44,760 nt of DNA, from assembly GCA_033557675.1 (NCBI GenBank), contig JAWQRM010000013.1, positions 1 through 44,760 on the forward strand, in the 5' to 3' direction. The DNA comes from Coptodactyla brooksi (lineage: Eukaryota; Arthropoda; Insecta; Coleoptera; Scarabaeidae). The notes under the pieces were generated by a model. That model did no database searches. It was given only the letters and a program-made list of their open reading frames with translations, and had not been told where the DNA came from. The position numbers were made by a program, and so were the translations under genes. Positions 1 through 12,041 of this stretch are shown here, piece by piece (position 1 is the stretch's first letter; the number at the start of each line of letters is the position of its first letter).

Positions 1-790
1 GGCAAGTCGTTTATAAGGAAAGACCTCTAAAAGGCACGTAAACGCACTAAAACGCAACGAATATAGAGCGCGCCGAGAACACGTGTGTTCGCACTCGTGA
101 CCTCAGACGAACTCCTTTAAATTAAACGTTTTGTAACCCATTTAAAATAAATTTCGTTCTTAAAAACATTTTTAAGTTCTTTTAAAAAACCCGCGTTAAC
201 CTGCGAAGACGTTAAGTATACCGTGCTGGAAAATACATCTTGTCTGATACGGGTATCGTATCATCGTCTGAATGGCGGACGAGTCAGGTGATTCCGGATC
301 GCACGACAATTAGTAAATCGTGCGCTTACTTCGACAGCTTTGACGAACGCACATCTCAACCGTTTTTGCAATCGCCGAGAGGGTTCAAATTATCAAGTGG
401 TATTTGAGCGGCAATTCTTTGGTAGAAGTTGTAAATTTATTCGCAGTTGCTTTCGAAAATCGGCTAGTTACATCGCGTCGAACAATATTACGTATTGTCA
501 ATGTGTTCGAAACGATAGTTTATGCGACATTTTGTCGTATATGTCACTCTATATTTGAATGAGCTCAAACTTAAACGTTCGAAAAGAGATGAATGAACAT
601 TTATTGGTAATAGTTAAAAAATAAGCGCACGTAAGACGATTTCAACCAGACATGAGTACATAATTCCATGACATTAGAAGTCTTAATCTAAGGACTTGCG
701 CCGTAGATCAAGCGAGCTCGTGAGGTAGAGGAGGGTCACGGGCTCGTGGTGGGAGTGTGATGTGAATCTGCTATAAGACAAGAAAGATTT
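1..790. other. No recognised gene; leader-like AT-rich sequence
   Basis: No known protein family is visible in any frame. The first 240 bases look like an LTR or 5' leader in style, with homopolymeric T/A runs. A 13-codon frame starts at ATG 272 (MADESGDSGSHDN) and stops at 313, which could be a leader peptide or chance. A short inverted repeat, TGATACG/CGTATCA, lies near 244-262. Assignment to any retroelement family is not supported. Confidence 0.3.
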
Positions 791-792
791 TC

Positions 793-1101
793 TTATACGG
801 TATATATATGTCGAACTGATTTCTCGGGCGTTGACCCGCGTTTCAGCTGGTCCTGATAAGAACTAAAGTTTGCTCGAGATATCAATAACATCATATTCAC
901 GTTTTCTGGAACTCGTGGATCGCAGAATGCATTTTTGGGTGGATTCGGGTTGCCTGTATAGGCCTGAGGGAAGACCCTTCCTCGCATGTCTGTCTCTAAT
1001 TGGACCGATCTCGACGGGGCTGATGTCTGCGGTGCGTGTGGTTGGATGTGGGTACTGAGATATCTGGTTCTTTCGGTGGTGTAGGACATTCTATGATACA
1101 C
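793..1101 (-). CDS. Unrecognised 102-residue open frame
   Basis: An uninterrupted frame of 102 codons in a locally GC-richer patch. The product is polar, proline- and arginine-containing, with no signal peptide, membrane segment or motif that I recognise. No splice signals stand out. It is longer than most chance frames here, but the same patch is also open on the plus strand (870-1058), which argues for base composition as the cause. Function unknown; it is probably not a gene. Confidence 0.12.
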   Translation of the reverse strand: MYHRMSYTTERTRYLSTHIQPHAPQTSAPSRSVQLETDMRGRVFPQAYTGNPNPPKNAFCDPRVPENVNMMLLISRANFSSYQDQLKRGSTPEKSVRHIYTV

Positions 1102-1229
1102 TATTTATTCCATTTCATGATACAGTAGAAGAAATGTAATGAGTTGGGATAGACTAGTTCACATCAAAATAATGAAATGCCAAAATTGCTTTGATCACCA
1201 TATGCCATTTCTCTTATATCTAATGACAT

Positions 1230-1274
1230 CTTATGAACTATTTAACATTAATATAATGTTAAATAGTTCATAAG
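1230..1274. repeat. Near-perfect 45-bp palindrome
   Basis: Arms 1230-1250 and 1254-1274 are exact reverse complements (21 bp: CTTATGAACTATTTAACATT plus A) around a 3-base centre ATA. The region just after it (1275-1345) is a TATACGTTATATACGT-type simple sequence. It could extrude a cruciform or be the fused ends of a small foldback element. Confidence 0.85.
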
Positions 1275-1709
1275 TATATAATATGAACTATACGTTATAT
1301 ACGTTATGTATACGTTATATACATAATACGTATATAATTTAACATTAGTTTAATGTTGTGTATGCGTAGAACGGATTTCTCAATCTTTACAGATTGTTGG
1401 TGAATTTTAGCTATAAAGAATTATATGTGAAAGGGATTTACAGCAGTAAATGAATTTCTATGGTTTTTATCTTTATGAGCAAATAACGAAAGGTATTAAT
1501 TTAATCTTCAAGGGTTAAAGTTGATGTCGTAATCAGCCCTTCTAAATGTCGTCAATACTTGGCAATAAACCTGAACTCTAAATTAACGTTCCACATTCAC
1601 GCCAAAATGAACGAAGCTAAAATGAAAGCTAAACAACGAGCTAGCCATTTCCGAGCGCTCAATTTCAAGGAGGAGGGCACCAACCTTAGGCATCAACCCT
1701 AATGAGGAT
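1275..1709. other. AT-rich spacer, nothing recognised
   Basis: TATACGTTATA-type low-complexity sequence at 1275-1345, then ordinary AT-rich DNA. No open frame or repeat family was recognised. Confidence 0.4.
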
Positions 1710-1712
1710 GCC

Positions 1713-1943
1713 TTGAGGGCATCGTCATTAATGACTCAGAACCTCAAAGCTCCAACACTGCTTCAAGGCTCCAAAGATCTGCAAGTTGGAGAAAGAACTT
1801 GCTTGAGAACAATTACCAAACTGCGTTACCAAATCAATCCTTTATATAAGATATCCAACGAGGACCTTTACCACGAAACCCAACTGCTACCGATCCATGA
1901 ACGACTTAGCACCACACTTCTAACCACAGTAAGCTCTATATGA
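1713..1943 (+). pseudogene. Possible LINE polymerase C-terminal scrap
   Basis: A 76-codon frame whose second half (CLRTITKLRYQI, then ISNEDLYHETQLLP) resembles the region after the reverse transcriptase of Jockey/R1-type LINEs. There a run like LRTI..APWYISN is followed by D-L-H-.-E-L and then a short helix. No catalytic box is present, and flanking frames do not extend the similarity. The match is short and made from memory, so it may be chance. Confidence 0.28.
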
Positions 1944-2832
1944 AGATCATACCACATTAACACTGGTAATATTTCGAAACTCCTACCGCAAATAGGAATG
2001 GGTCATATCAGACAAAACCAAGAAACCTTCCGATGTAATATATATAGTATATATTATAATATAAACAATTGTTCTTGAGACTGGAATAAAGACATTCTCT
2101 CTTTCTATTAATTTAATAATCTCATGTGCAGTTGCTTTATTTGTTTGTTTAAAACCAATAAACTGTTTACTTGTCAATATACATTGTTACAACAAAACAA
2201 GTTAATAGTAATGGGTAATAGTGGATATTGCAAATGATTTCGATTTCAACAAATTGCTCAAGCGTAATGTGCTGATAATGCGACCGCGGTGCCATTATCT
2301 AGAACATAGATATAGAATACACAAACAGTTACTGTTTGTATATTATAGATATCCTTATTATTATTATGTAATTATTGCTAATTATTTGTTAAATTTTTTA
2401 ATGGAATGTGGTTATTAATATTATATATTGTATTTGCACTAGCTATGCGAGAAATTTACAAATATGTGATTTTTAGTAGGCCGTAGAAGGAATTACTTAG
2501 TTCCTTGGCGGAGAGTACGTCTTTTATTCTAAAGAGCTATGAGTAGGATATAAGATCAGAACATATTTTTGTAGAGTAACGTCAATACTAATAGAATAGT
2601 TACTATTACTAATGGTAACTATTATATTACATCAATTCACTACATTAAATATATTAATTATTTAATGCAGGTACTCCTCACATTACGACTACGTTCCATT
2701 CCCACGACCACGTCGTTAAGTGAATTGGTCAATAAGTGAGGAGCTCGCGCCGGGGATATAGGATCGTTGTAAAATTATAGAAATTATGCAACAAACTTCA
2801 AATCTATTCATAAAAAGATAATGTACATACTA
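1944..2832. other. AT-rich spacer, nothing recognised
   Basis: Strongly AT-rich sequence with short TATA-type runs. Small open frames on both strands (1983-2177 minus, 2221-2418 plus) have no recognisable content. Confidence 0.4.
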
Positions 2833-3790
2833 TCATTTGTTCATTTGATTATTTGGAGCTGAAGGGGGTATGGGTAAGGGAGATGACGATGAAACAGAAA
2901 TTGTACCTTCAAGAGCGGAGGTGCTGGATGTAACAGACAAAAAGAAACTCGTAAGTGTGGTTCGCTTTATAATCTTCCTTCTTTCTTGATAAATATCTTT
3001 ATAGCACTTTAGAAGTTCACTCATCCCACATTCAACTTTATTAAAACGTTCAGAATTTGGATCCATAGCCTCAAGTTCCAACATAACCACATTAATTTTG
3101 GTGATCACACCAGCTGACCCATGTACTGTGAATTTCTTGTTCACATTTTCAGCGTTTTCCTCTTCTTCCTTTTCCTAATATTTCATCGCTTCTAACTATT
3201 AAATCCTCATTTATTAGTTCTCTCTCGTTATAATTCACTAATTCAGCAGTGTTCTACTTCAACATCTAAATGATTCTCATTGGCAAGGCCCGCAATTGTT
3301 CGAATTCACTTCATTTTGTTCAAAATTATCATACGATTTGATACTGTTCGCGAAACTTTTTATACATTTTTTCCATATATTTTGCATACACCTATGTCAC
3401 TTCCTCCCAAGCCAATTTAATGGTTTTAATGCAATTTAAAATACTGCACGATTTCCAAAAATTATGAAGGGTTACTACATCATTGTTTGTTGCTGCTCTA
3501 GCTTGAGGGAAACTCGTGCGCAAATAAAATACTTTGAACGTAGCTATAGCGTCTTGATCTTTTGGGTGCAGGACAGCAGTTGTGTTTTTAGAAATATATA
3601 CTGCCTTTATGTTTGGGTGTAGATCATCAACATGGGGTGGCCTGGAGCATTGTCAAGCAGGACAATAGTTTTAAAAGGAACTTCCATTTTCGAGCATTAA
3701 TACTGAACTGAGGAAATGAAACAGTTCAAAAACTAATCTTTAGATAAAGGTTGCGTTATCCATGCCTCTTTATTTACATCATAGTAAACG
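2833..3790 (-). pseudogene. Tigger-type (pogo family) transposase relic
   Basis: Read on the minus strand this is the catalytic and C-terminal part of a Tigger-like DDE transposase of the Tc1/mariner-pogo group, which would cut and paste DNA in the nucleus. From 3790 downwards one sees a KEAW patch, the second catalytic block LLDNAPGHP (codons 3634-3654), a DLHPN block, then KNTTAV..P.DQ with the third catalytic aspartate, ATFK, FWK and AWEEV, all in the usual order. The tail (2833-3144) is the acidic and serine-rich end following TLTSFF, typical of Tigger. Several frameshifts and stops break it, and the N-terminal helix-turn-helix and first aspartate are missing or unrecognisable. Certainly dead. 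Confidence 0.82.
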
Positions 3791-4691
3791 AGTAGACTGC
3801 ATTATGTTGAGGTTACAAATATGTAAAAAAACCGCTTGTCGAAATGAATCTTACTCAAAAAGTGCGCAGCAAACCTATAGTACGCTCAGTGCACATGACA
3901 CCATTCGCCACTGACCAACACTCAAGGTGAGAAAGAGGATTCCCCGAATTATAGATCGAAACTCGATTGGTTAGTAAGTGAGAGTTGTCGTTAAGTAGAT
4001 AGTTCGCAAGGTGAATGATAACTTAAATAATTTAGTGACAATATTGATTACAACGCTTCTGTCATGAACGCCATAAAATGATTAATATCTGTCGGTTTGT
4101 GTAGGTACGTGGATTGGCATACAACAACGCCATTTTGTAACCAGTTAATTGATTTACATTACCCTAGGCATAGCGCTTTCCATTGATCGTTCCTGTTTCC
4201 TTCCACACCACTTAAATACATAATTATGTCTTTCACCCTAACCTTCTCCGCTAAATATAATCGTTTTGCATATAAATTTGAAAATTAGAATCTTAATTAG
4301 AATCTTCAAAATCAATCGGATTTGTCATTGAAGTTTAAGTTATTATATATACTGGATGGTACGTTTATTGCCTACTGAAGGCTATTGCCAGATGGTCTGT
4401 AAAGATATGCTGACGATTGACGGAATGGAGAATTAAAATTCAACGATTGGTAATGACGAAACAGTGCACCAAACTAAATATTTTGTAACTGAATATTATG
4501 ACATGCTTAAGCTGAATAATGTACCTTAAGTCTACCTGATTAAGTCTACTTCTGACATAAATACCTACTAAATCAAAATTTTTCTAGTAGAAGTCTAAAT
4601 AACATTTCTGAATTATCATATATGTCATAATATATATGAGTGACATCATATATATTATAACACAGGTATTCAATGACGGTGTGATATAGAT
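3791..4691. other. No gene recognised
   Basis: AT-rich sequence following the Tigger relic. It may contain the unrecognisable N-terminal half of that element up to about 4000. No motif or open frame is supported. Confidence 0.35.
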
Positions 4692-5015
4692 GCTTGTAAC
4701 GTGATAAAGTTTAGGGCTTACCTTCTTTGGAACGGTTTGTGCCATTTGGACTATCTTGTCACTTAAAGATGTATTTTATGAAAATACGATTTGATCGGTT
4801 AAAATCCGCAGTTAAAATATCACATTTTTTCAATATTTGATCCATTATTAATTTAGTTGTATGGTAGTGCCATATTTTCAGCCATTGGAATTAACTGCGG
4901 ATCTTAATAGATCAAATCTTATTTTCATAAAATACATCTTTAAGTGATAAGATGGTCCAAATGGTACAAACCTTTCCAAAAAAGGTAAGCCCCAAAACTT
5001 TACCACGTTACAACC
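4692..5015. repeat. Foldback element with ~124-bp inverted arms
   Basis: The left arm 4692-4815 and right arm 4891-5015 are diverged reverse complements, separated by about 75 bases. Shared stretches include GTAACGTGRTAAAG, RGGGCTTACC, CCATTTGGACYATCTT and AAAGATGTATTTTATG with their complements. There is no open frame inside, and I see no clear target-site duplication. This fits a non-autonomous DNA transposon or MITE of foldback type. Its transcript would form a long hairpin. Confidence 0.85.
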
Positions 5016-5123
5016 TTAACTTTACCAAAACTTTACCACCTTTGCAAGTTGCGGACAAAAAACGATACACTTATAATATAACTGTCATGTAATATTGTGT
5101 TCAAATGCCATGTAAAATCCAAT

Positions 5124-5165
5124 TACACCATGTAATTGAATCTCATATATCAATTACATGGTGTA
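5124..5165. repeat. Perfect 16-bp hairpin
   Basis: Arm TACACCATGTAATTGA (5124-5139) and its exact reverse complement (5150-5165) flank a 10-base loop. It lies just outside the 4.7 kb foldback element and may be an independent small inverted repeat. Confidence 0.85.
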
Positions 5166-6059
5166 TACTGTCCGAGTATAAATAACTAGTTTTCTGTGAA
5201 TAAGGTTTCCTTCCACATAAAAAGATCTGGCACAAAGATAGAAGAAGTTCGTAACGTAGTAGTTAACATTTTAGTAGTTAACAATTTTTTCTCAAACATT
5301 CAATACTTTATTAAGATGAAAGTAAACACTTTGGTTATAGAAAAGAAATGGACAAATCGAAATGAGATTTCCTAAACAAATACAAAAATTCTTAACACAC
5401 TAATGACGAATAGGTTATATGAATAAAATTCTATAACTAAGAATAATCCAATACAATTCACTGAAGTCAGTGATTCATACATAAAAGATACAGTAGAAAT
5501 CGGATTTATAATTGATTCACGGTAATCACACCCTTAAAGGTTTCGAATTATATTTTCAAGAATTTACATTACAAATGTAAAAAGTACATCTTTACACGTA
5601 CTATTTAAATGTTTCGATAGAATTTCGAATTTTGCCGAACAGTTGTAAAAGTAGTGAGCTGGAATCCATTCGCTTCAAACAACGCTGATTGGAACACATT
5701 AACCAGTATGGGTCGAATCGACTGTGTATGCAAACGAGTGGCGTGGTATAGGATGGATTTTACGTCCAGGCTGCCTATTTTACAATTGACAATGACTAGT
5801 GCAATGAATCTTATCTGACAGTGTTCAGTGTCAAACACACATCGACGACAGTTAAGTGCTTGTTAAATCGGTTGCACACAAACTACTGGAATACTTCTTT
5901 TGTGTTTGTGGCGAAACACATCACATATATTGCGAAACATTGTCGCGCAATGTGAGCAAATTTTACGTAGTTCTTGTTAACTTTAGCAGTAAGGCCACAT
6001 TGCATCTATCTGTATTTTCGTTTTTATACCTTTATAATTACTTTTAGAAAACTGACCCA
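5166..6059. other. No gene recognised; possible MULE 5' part
   Basis: Open frames at 5605-5838 (minus) and 5856-6047 (plus) have no recognisable content. By position this stretch could hold the decayed 5' half of the Mutator-like element that becomes readable at about 6.1 kb, but I cannot show it. Confidence 0.3.
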
Positions 6060-7571
6060 TGGCGGTTCTAATGATTGATTTTCGAGTTACAATGTATAAA
6101 ATTATGAGTTTTATGGCTCTAAAAGCTATAGTGGTAGTTCTGCAGCTATGGAAACCGATACTTTATTCGAGGGCTTCAAGGCTGGCGAAGAAATGTATCA
6201 CATACGCTATTACAGTGTCATTGTCAATGGAGACAGTAATGCATATAAAAATTTTGGAACCTCGCCCATATCAAACTGTTGAACAAATTTAATCCGGTAA
6301 TCGCCTCTTAAGAAACTATTGCAACAAATCGATAGCATTGTCAGTAAAATCAAAAATGAGTAACACAGTAATGCACCGTGTTATTCATTTTTGAGGAGTA
6401 ACACAGTGCGTTTACAGACAGCTTTAATCAATACCATAGTTTATAGGAGTCAAAATGAATATCAACCCGTGGTGGCACAACGTTTAAAAATGAGTATCGA
6501 CAACATCGGAATATCGACAACGTTTCCATAATGTTTTAGGAGAACACATGTGTGATCCTTACTTTTGTAAAGGGAATGAAGAACTTAATGACGAAACCTG
6601 AATTTAGAAAATGTCAAGAATTACATACTGCACATGAATACCATAAAACGATTTATGGTACAACTATGCCCCGTTTCATAACGCCTTTACAGAATAAGAG
6701 AATTCTGAAAGCGCATAATAACATAAAGCACAGATTATCATTAAAACGGGAAAGGCAAGGAATACACCAGAGAAAGCAAGCTCAATAAGATCAAGATTAT
6801 GGACAAAATTCAGCACAAACTGCTTAGAGCCATTTATTAGAATTAGAAGAACAAACGTTTTTGAGTGGTTTAAGAGAGAACCTACAGAGATAAAGTTGCA
6901 CTAGAACACGAAACAATTTTTCAAGTGGATAATGCGAGGGGATAATGCGATCTCTGGTTAGATGAAAGACGAAAATTGTTGACTACGAGCAACTTTTTCC
7001 CTGTATGTATTTGCACAGTACTTTTTCTTTATATGGACCACTAGTCATAGGACTTTTGTATGGTCTTTTCTTATTAACCGTCCCCTCCTTACAACATAGG
7101 AAACTTTACGACAAATCTGCCATTGCACAACTGAAGAAACAAAAGTAACATCAAAATTGATGTAAATGGACTTCTTATCGATAGCAAATATGTGCCCAAT
7201 TGCCCACTTTCATACAAGATATCAATGCCTCACGTTCTTACAAATTATTATTTTGAGGTACAGTTTGGCTGGTAAAGATACAATGTTTGAAATAAAATAT
7301 ACTAAATTGGCATATAACACAAACATCAAAGAGTCAATAAAAGCAAAACTAAAAAATAAAATTTCCAACTTCAAATACAGAACCAACTGCATGTAACCAA
7401 CCGAATGGGCTGTATATGTGTGGACAGGCAATTGGCATACAATGCAATTAGGGTACATTTGTAAAAGAAACGATTTTTGGACACAGAAAATGAAATATAA
7501 AATTGTAAAGTTTTACATGGATTGTATACTACTAAAACTCATAGATCCTAGACATACACGTTACCAATAAG
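6060..7571 (+). pseudogene. Mutator-like transposase with YqaJ-type nuclease end
   Basis: Reading across frames, this matches an arthropod Mutator-like (MULE) protein. At about 6104-6280 there is GSSAAMETD..FEGFKAGEEMY and then NGDSNAYK, the block that normally reads GDGDS and carries a catalytic aspartate. At about 6300 comes LLRNYCNK. At about 6500-6580 comes HNVLGEHMCDPYFCKG, the His/Cys-rich block of the family. From 7280 FEIKYTKLAYN, and at 7480-7571 DFW..KMKYKIVKFYMDC followed by DPRHTR, are the core and end of the YqaJ-like exonuclease domain fused to these transposases. Frameshifts and stops occur throughout, so no product longer than about 80 residues can be made. The 5' end is not recognisable, and terminal inverted repeats were not found. 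Confidence 0.8.
6351..6393. repeat. 16-bp hairpin inside the Mutator-like relic
   Basis: CAAAAATGAGTAACAC (6351-6366) pairs with 6378-6393 with one mismatch, around an 11-base loop. The piece GAGTAACACAGT recurs directly just downstream (about 6396-6407), so this is a local duplication or inversion within the relic. Confidence 0.8.
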
Positions 7572-9284
7572 AAATAATTACCAACAGAAACAATTGAATT
7601 ACAGAATAAAGCAGAGACGGATTGATTAAATGTTAATTAAAAACTAAAGTGGGTAATCCTTTAGTTTGGAGCCCTAAAAACGTACTATTCTGCGCATGCT
7701 TGTGCGCAAGACGTGTTACGGCGGTTACGATTTTTAACAAAACTCGATATCAAAAGTAGACAAACTCAATCAGCTGGTTTCGTACAACGTTTTAGTATGG
7801 TTAATTTCCAGTTTAGCTCTCATATATACTTTAATTTAATTGTTTTGTTGCGTTTTATGTTGAATTTTCCAGATGTTCAGGTACAGTATTCATGAAACTG
7901 ATCTCCTATATGGAAGTAGATTGTTTATTGGAGACAAATACCAAGTAACATTTCTTAAAAATAGGTTTGATTTAGATGGCAATTTTTAACACGTAAGCTG
8001 ACGAGAGCTAAATAGATGAATTTTGTGTTATTTGTTAATGTAAATTTTCAGATATTTCACATGCCTTGACAAGCTTCAGTGTCTATTGTTGACGCTGTAG
8101 ATGTATTACACATTTACAACAACTACAAAGTCCATGAGGATATTTGAGTATCGGATTTCGTATTTAGGTCAACCATCGTATCAAAGCAGTGGCCTGGTAA
8201 GGGAAGATTAATTCATAATATGAATTGTCAAGCCTACCAAATACCAATATCCTTTGTCATACAAGCTCAATTAAGAGATAGTTTCACGTGGACGTGCAGA
8301 TGTAAAAGGAGGTTATGCAGTCAATTTGAAGCGTCCAGTATGCTTATCACCTCCTACATCCAAGAGTTTATTTAGTGCAACTCTGAATTCAACTCAACTC
8401 AACTCAACTATCAGTATAACTATCACAATGTTTTAGTTTCTTTTTGGGTGATGTTTACCAATCACAGTACCCAGTTTAGTTTTATTTGTTTTTGATTTTT
8501 TTAACATTTTAGTTTCTCGTTTCCTTAGTTTTGGTTAAGCTTCATGAAATATCTCGCTGTTTTTCTGCAAAACTAACAATAAGATCTGGTACTCACACAT
8601 ACAGATGTCCCCAAAAAAATGATGTTATATTTTTTTAAATTGCATAGTATACCTTTTTCGTAAAAGCTTAATAGCATCTCCTTTATTTTTCTCGTGGTTT
8701 TATAAGAGAATTATTGAAATAAATGAGTAAATATGTTCGAGTCTAGAGTGCTATGCAATAATGTTATTTTATGCCCGCCAGTAGCTGTCATTATCAGTCA
8801 TTTTCTCTAACAAATCTTGCTTGTTAGTGTGTTTAATTTTTTAAATCTTATTTCACAATTTGTCTTCAATACTACTATCGTTTTGTTGCTATTCAATAAT
8901 CATGTTTTTTATTTTCTTCCCATATTTCAGTGTTACGTACCTTCGTGCTAGTGGTTTCATTTATTTTAGTTTCACGTCATTTTCCTAATTTTTGCTTTCT
9001 GGTAAAAACTACCGTATAGGGCAGAAAAGCAGCACTGTATTATGTTTTAAAGGAATCGTACAATTGAGTCGACAGTACTCTGCAAAAAAAGCATCGTTGT
9101 CTATATTGCTTCATCAATTATTTCTCAGTTATTGCTTGTGGGCCGGTTTTTGTTGCCGTCTGGTGTCTGTTGGTACTAGCATCATTTAGTTACTATTCAG
9201 CATTAGTGCCTTCATTTTACTATTTTTGGGGGTTGTACACACTTGTACCTTGTTTGACTCACTGTTTCACAAATATGAAAAGCG
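7572..9284. other. No gene recognised
   Basis: AT-rich sequence. Frames at 7713-7895 and 8992-9189 match nothing that I know. The latter lies just upstream of the jerky-type catalytic block, where its N-terminal helix-turn-helix should be, but shows no such motif. A short (AACTC)n run lies at 8391-8409. Confidence 0.35.
8391..8409. repeat. Short AACTC microsatellite
   Basis: About four tandem copies of AACTC. No further meaning is visible. Confidence 0.9.
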
Positions 9285-10350
9285 GACGAGACTGGGATAT
9301 CCACGGTATTGCAGCCTAACAGAATTGTGGCTGCAAACGGTAAACGAAATGTTGGCGCTATGACTTCAGGGACACGATGTACTAATATGACAGTGGTAAC
9401 TGCTGTATCTGCATATGGAAATACAGTACTCGCTATGCTCGTCTTTCGTTAAAGAATACAAAGACCATTTCACTAACGGTGATTGGTAACGGTGACCCTG
9501 GCTTTATTGGGGCAAGCAATGTGACTGCGTGGGGAACAGATGCAGAGTTCTTACAATTCATGCAATATTTTACTGAGCATGTAAAGCAATCTTTTAAATC
9601 CCGTGTTCTGCTCTAATTTACTGGTAGAGCCGCTGGATGTTTCAGCATTTGGACTATTAAAAAAGTACTCATGGTAATATGATATAACGACAACGTATGA
9701 TATACCAAAAATAGAGCATACTCATTTCTATTAGTTGACACTTCTATAAACATAATGAAAGGTTTCCAAAAAATAGGTATCTATCCATTCAATGTAAATA
9801 TTTTCACTAATTACGATTTTTCACCACCATCTGTGGCCGACCGTCCAGAATAGCGTGCATTGAACTACAATAATCAGAGCAAGACCAACATGGCACAAGC
9901 GCTGCAGCCACTGCCGGTCATCCTAAGATAAGCGCTGCAGGCTCTACCGGTCATCGTGACAGAGACGATAGTAACAAAGGGCTGAGAGTGCTTATTGCTA
10001 TAATACCAGAAGCATTTTCCCCAAAAACCATTCGACCACACCCAGAAGCGAGTCCAAGGAAAACAAGTTCAGCTAGAAGAAGAAATAAAAAAGCTACTAT
10101 TCTTATGGATACTCATACAAAAAATACATTACAAACAGAACAAAGCAAGACAGCTAAAAAAGTTAAGAAATCAACAATTTAAATTAATAATAAGAAAAAG
10201 AAAAGAGCCTCTAAAGGAATTCTGTAATTAAATTCAGAAGAAGACAATTATGCTTGCCTGGTTTGTTGCGAAACGTATTCGTAGGGCGTACCTGGAGAAA
10301 ACTGGATACAGTGACAGGCTTGCAAGGAATGCTGATCGAATGCTGTTCTG
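9285..10350 (+). pseudogene. jerky/CENP-B-type DDE transposase relic
   Basis: Begins at the first catalytic block DETGIST (codons from 9285), followed by NGKRNVGAMTSG, then AVSAYGN, all typical of the DDE_1 domain of jerky/pogo elements. After a frameshift come FLQFMQYFTEHVK and SRVLL. The segment that should carry the second aspartate (LDNH..) is deleted, and the frame resumes at EPLDVSAFG. Then GFQKIGIYPFN and ADRPE mark the conserved C-terminal part. From 9988 comes a lysine-rich tail, then CLVC..YS..PGE.W..C..C, the zinc-binding end of this family. The missing aspartate and multiple frameshifts make it inactive. It is distinct from the Tigger relic at 2.8-3.8 kb. Confidence 0.85.
9896..9960 (+). 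repeat. 32-bp tandem duplication in the jerky relic
   Basis: AAGCGCTGCAG followed about 7 bases later by CCGGTCATC occurs twice in a row (about 9897-9928 and 9929-9960), slightly diverged. It is a local tandem duplication after the conserved domain. Confidence 0.8.
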
Positions 10351-11990
10351 ACCTACGTTTGTGTCAATTTCGATAGCGACAATGATTAGCGATGACTAAC
10401 CATCCTTTCATACTTTTGATCTAATAATTTATTACTAAACTTATATAACATAAGCATTCTATGTACAAGAAGTGTATCAATATACATTTAGATTCAGATA
10501 GATTCAGAATATGTTGTTTTGTTGCTTTTGATTTTATTTTATTGGAGAATAAGTACTTTGTATGTTACTGTACAATTAGCACTAAGGCTTTAAATATACA
10601 TATATTTGATTGTAAACTACAGTTTTATTTGAGATTTATATAGTACCTCATAAACTTGCCCCACCCATACAGCTTTTTGAGCAACTTCGAACTATTGGAA
10701 AATAGCTTATATTTTCATTCTGCCACAGCTTATGAGAAGAAATTAAGTTTGTTTTACTATGGTCATTTTTATCTCTAGTACTCTTAACTAAAACACTAGT
10801 TGTTAAATTGTGAGCGCATTAATAGCTGTTCATTACTAAAATTCCCCTAAGGGATAATGTTATTTGCTGTTCAGAGATGGTTTCCTATTATATGTGTGAA
10901 AATGTGAGCTATAACATCTCCATATCACATTTTTTACCCTCGTCTGACTACCTATAAAGTAGCAGCTGTATTGCATTACCTACGAAATTTATACGTTTCT
11001 CTTATTTCTTGCCTGAGAACGGGGTAATTCGTTTCTGGTTCTTTCTCGCTCTCTGGATGTTATCGTATGCAAATGGAACGTTGTGCAGCCTCTACTAATT
11101 TTAACACAGGCTCTATATCGTAGATAGTGATTCTCCGCTGATTATAGACGCTTTGATATCCTTCCAAGCATACTGGAATGATCCCCATATTTTCCATATA
11201 TTCTGTAAATATATTACTCATGATGATATTTATTGATCAATTTAATAGATCTGTAATGGAGAAAGTTAGTTGTGTTAGTTTTTGTTCTTCAAGTGCAGTT
11301 ACATGAATGTTACCAATTTAATTTACTTGCTTTGATCTGATCTCTGATCACTGATCTCTGATCTGATATTGCTTTGATTTAATCCGATTTGATTTGATGT
11401 GATCCCAGGGGATCCATTTATAATTACATTTTCAATTTCATTATATTCTTCATTACAATTCTTGGAGCAAAGCCAATCCGTAGGATGTCTTGTACGTCTT
11501 GAAAAATAATCAGAACAACTTAATCTGAACATTTTCCGGACATCCTTAAGTATTGAACATATTCCAATAATACTACTACATTTATGAGCTTATTGTGTTT
11601 TAGAAATGAGTTATAAAGATGTAGAAAATAGTGAAAATTAACAGATTATGTAAGAACTGCAAACTTTAAGAAAGCGTCTGCAACAGTTTTCTAATTTTCA
11701 ATGGTAAAAGTGTCAAGTAATTTTTCAAATGGTTTGCATATACCCATTAAGTACATGAACTAGCTTCAGGAGAACAATGACTTGAATCATTCGACTTCCG
11801 GTTAAATTTTATTAGGGGAGCTTTTGCGTAACAACATTGTTGGCTTCACTAATTTACAATTGAACCATTTGCGGAAGTGGCACAATTATTTCAGGATATG
11901 GAAAATTACGAAAGCTTCCCTAATGCTAAAATAATAAGACTTTAATTTTATTCAAAACCAATTTCAAATATTCTCTTAAATACGATTTGG
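10351..11990. other. No gene recognised; TGATC-rich tract
   Basis: Mostly AT-rich. On the minus strand a frame 11323-11532 and a 54-codon frame starting near 11222 are unrecognised. The former includes the TGATC-type repeat. Nothing supports a gene. Confidence 0.35.
11333..11412. repeat. Degenerate TCTGATC/TTTGAT microsatellite
   Basis: Repeated TGATCTCTGATC units grade into TTTGATTT units. This is low-complexity sequence. Confidence 0.8.
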
Positions 11991-12011
11991 AGCGATATAC
12001 CGTATATCGCT
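11991..12011. repeat. 21-bp palindrome before the 12-kb MULE
   Basis: AGCGATATAC (11991-12000), a central C, and the exact reverse complement (12002-12011). It sits about 30 bases upstream of the first codon of the Mutator-like relic, so it may derive from the element's end or promoter. Confidence 0.8.
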
Positions 12012-12041
12012 ACGCGTAGTTATGCGAATCTGCCGGCGAAA

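Noticed and set aside
1..240. Long terminal repeat of a gypsy or BEL element
   Set aside because: It looks leader-like, but there is no second copy, primer-binding site or coding region to support it.
11150..11530. Small two-exon gene on the minus strand
   Set aside because: A GTAAAT donor-like and a CCATTACAG acceptor-like site bracket about 85 bases, but the exons include a microsatellite and match nothing. Evidence is too thin.
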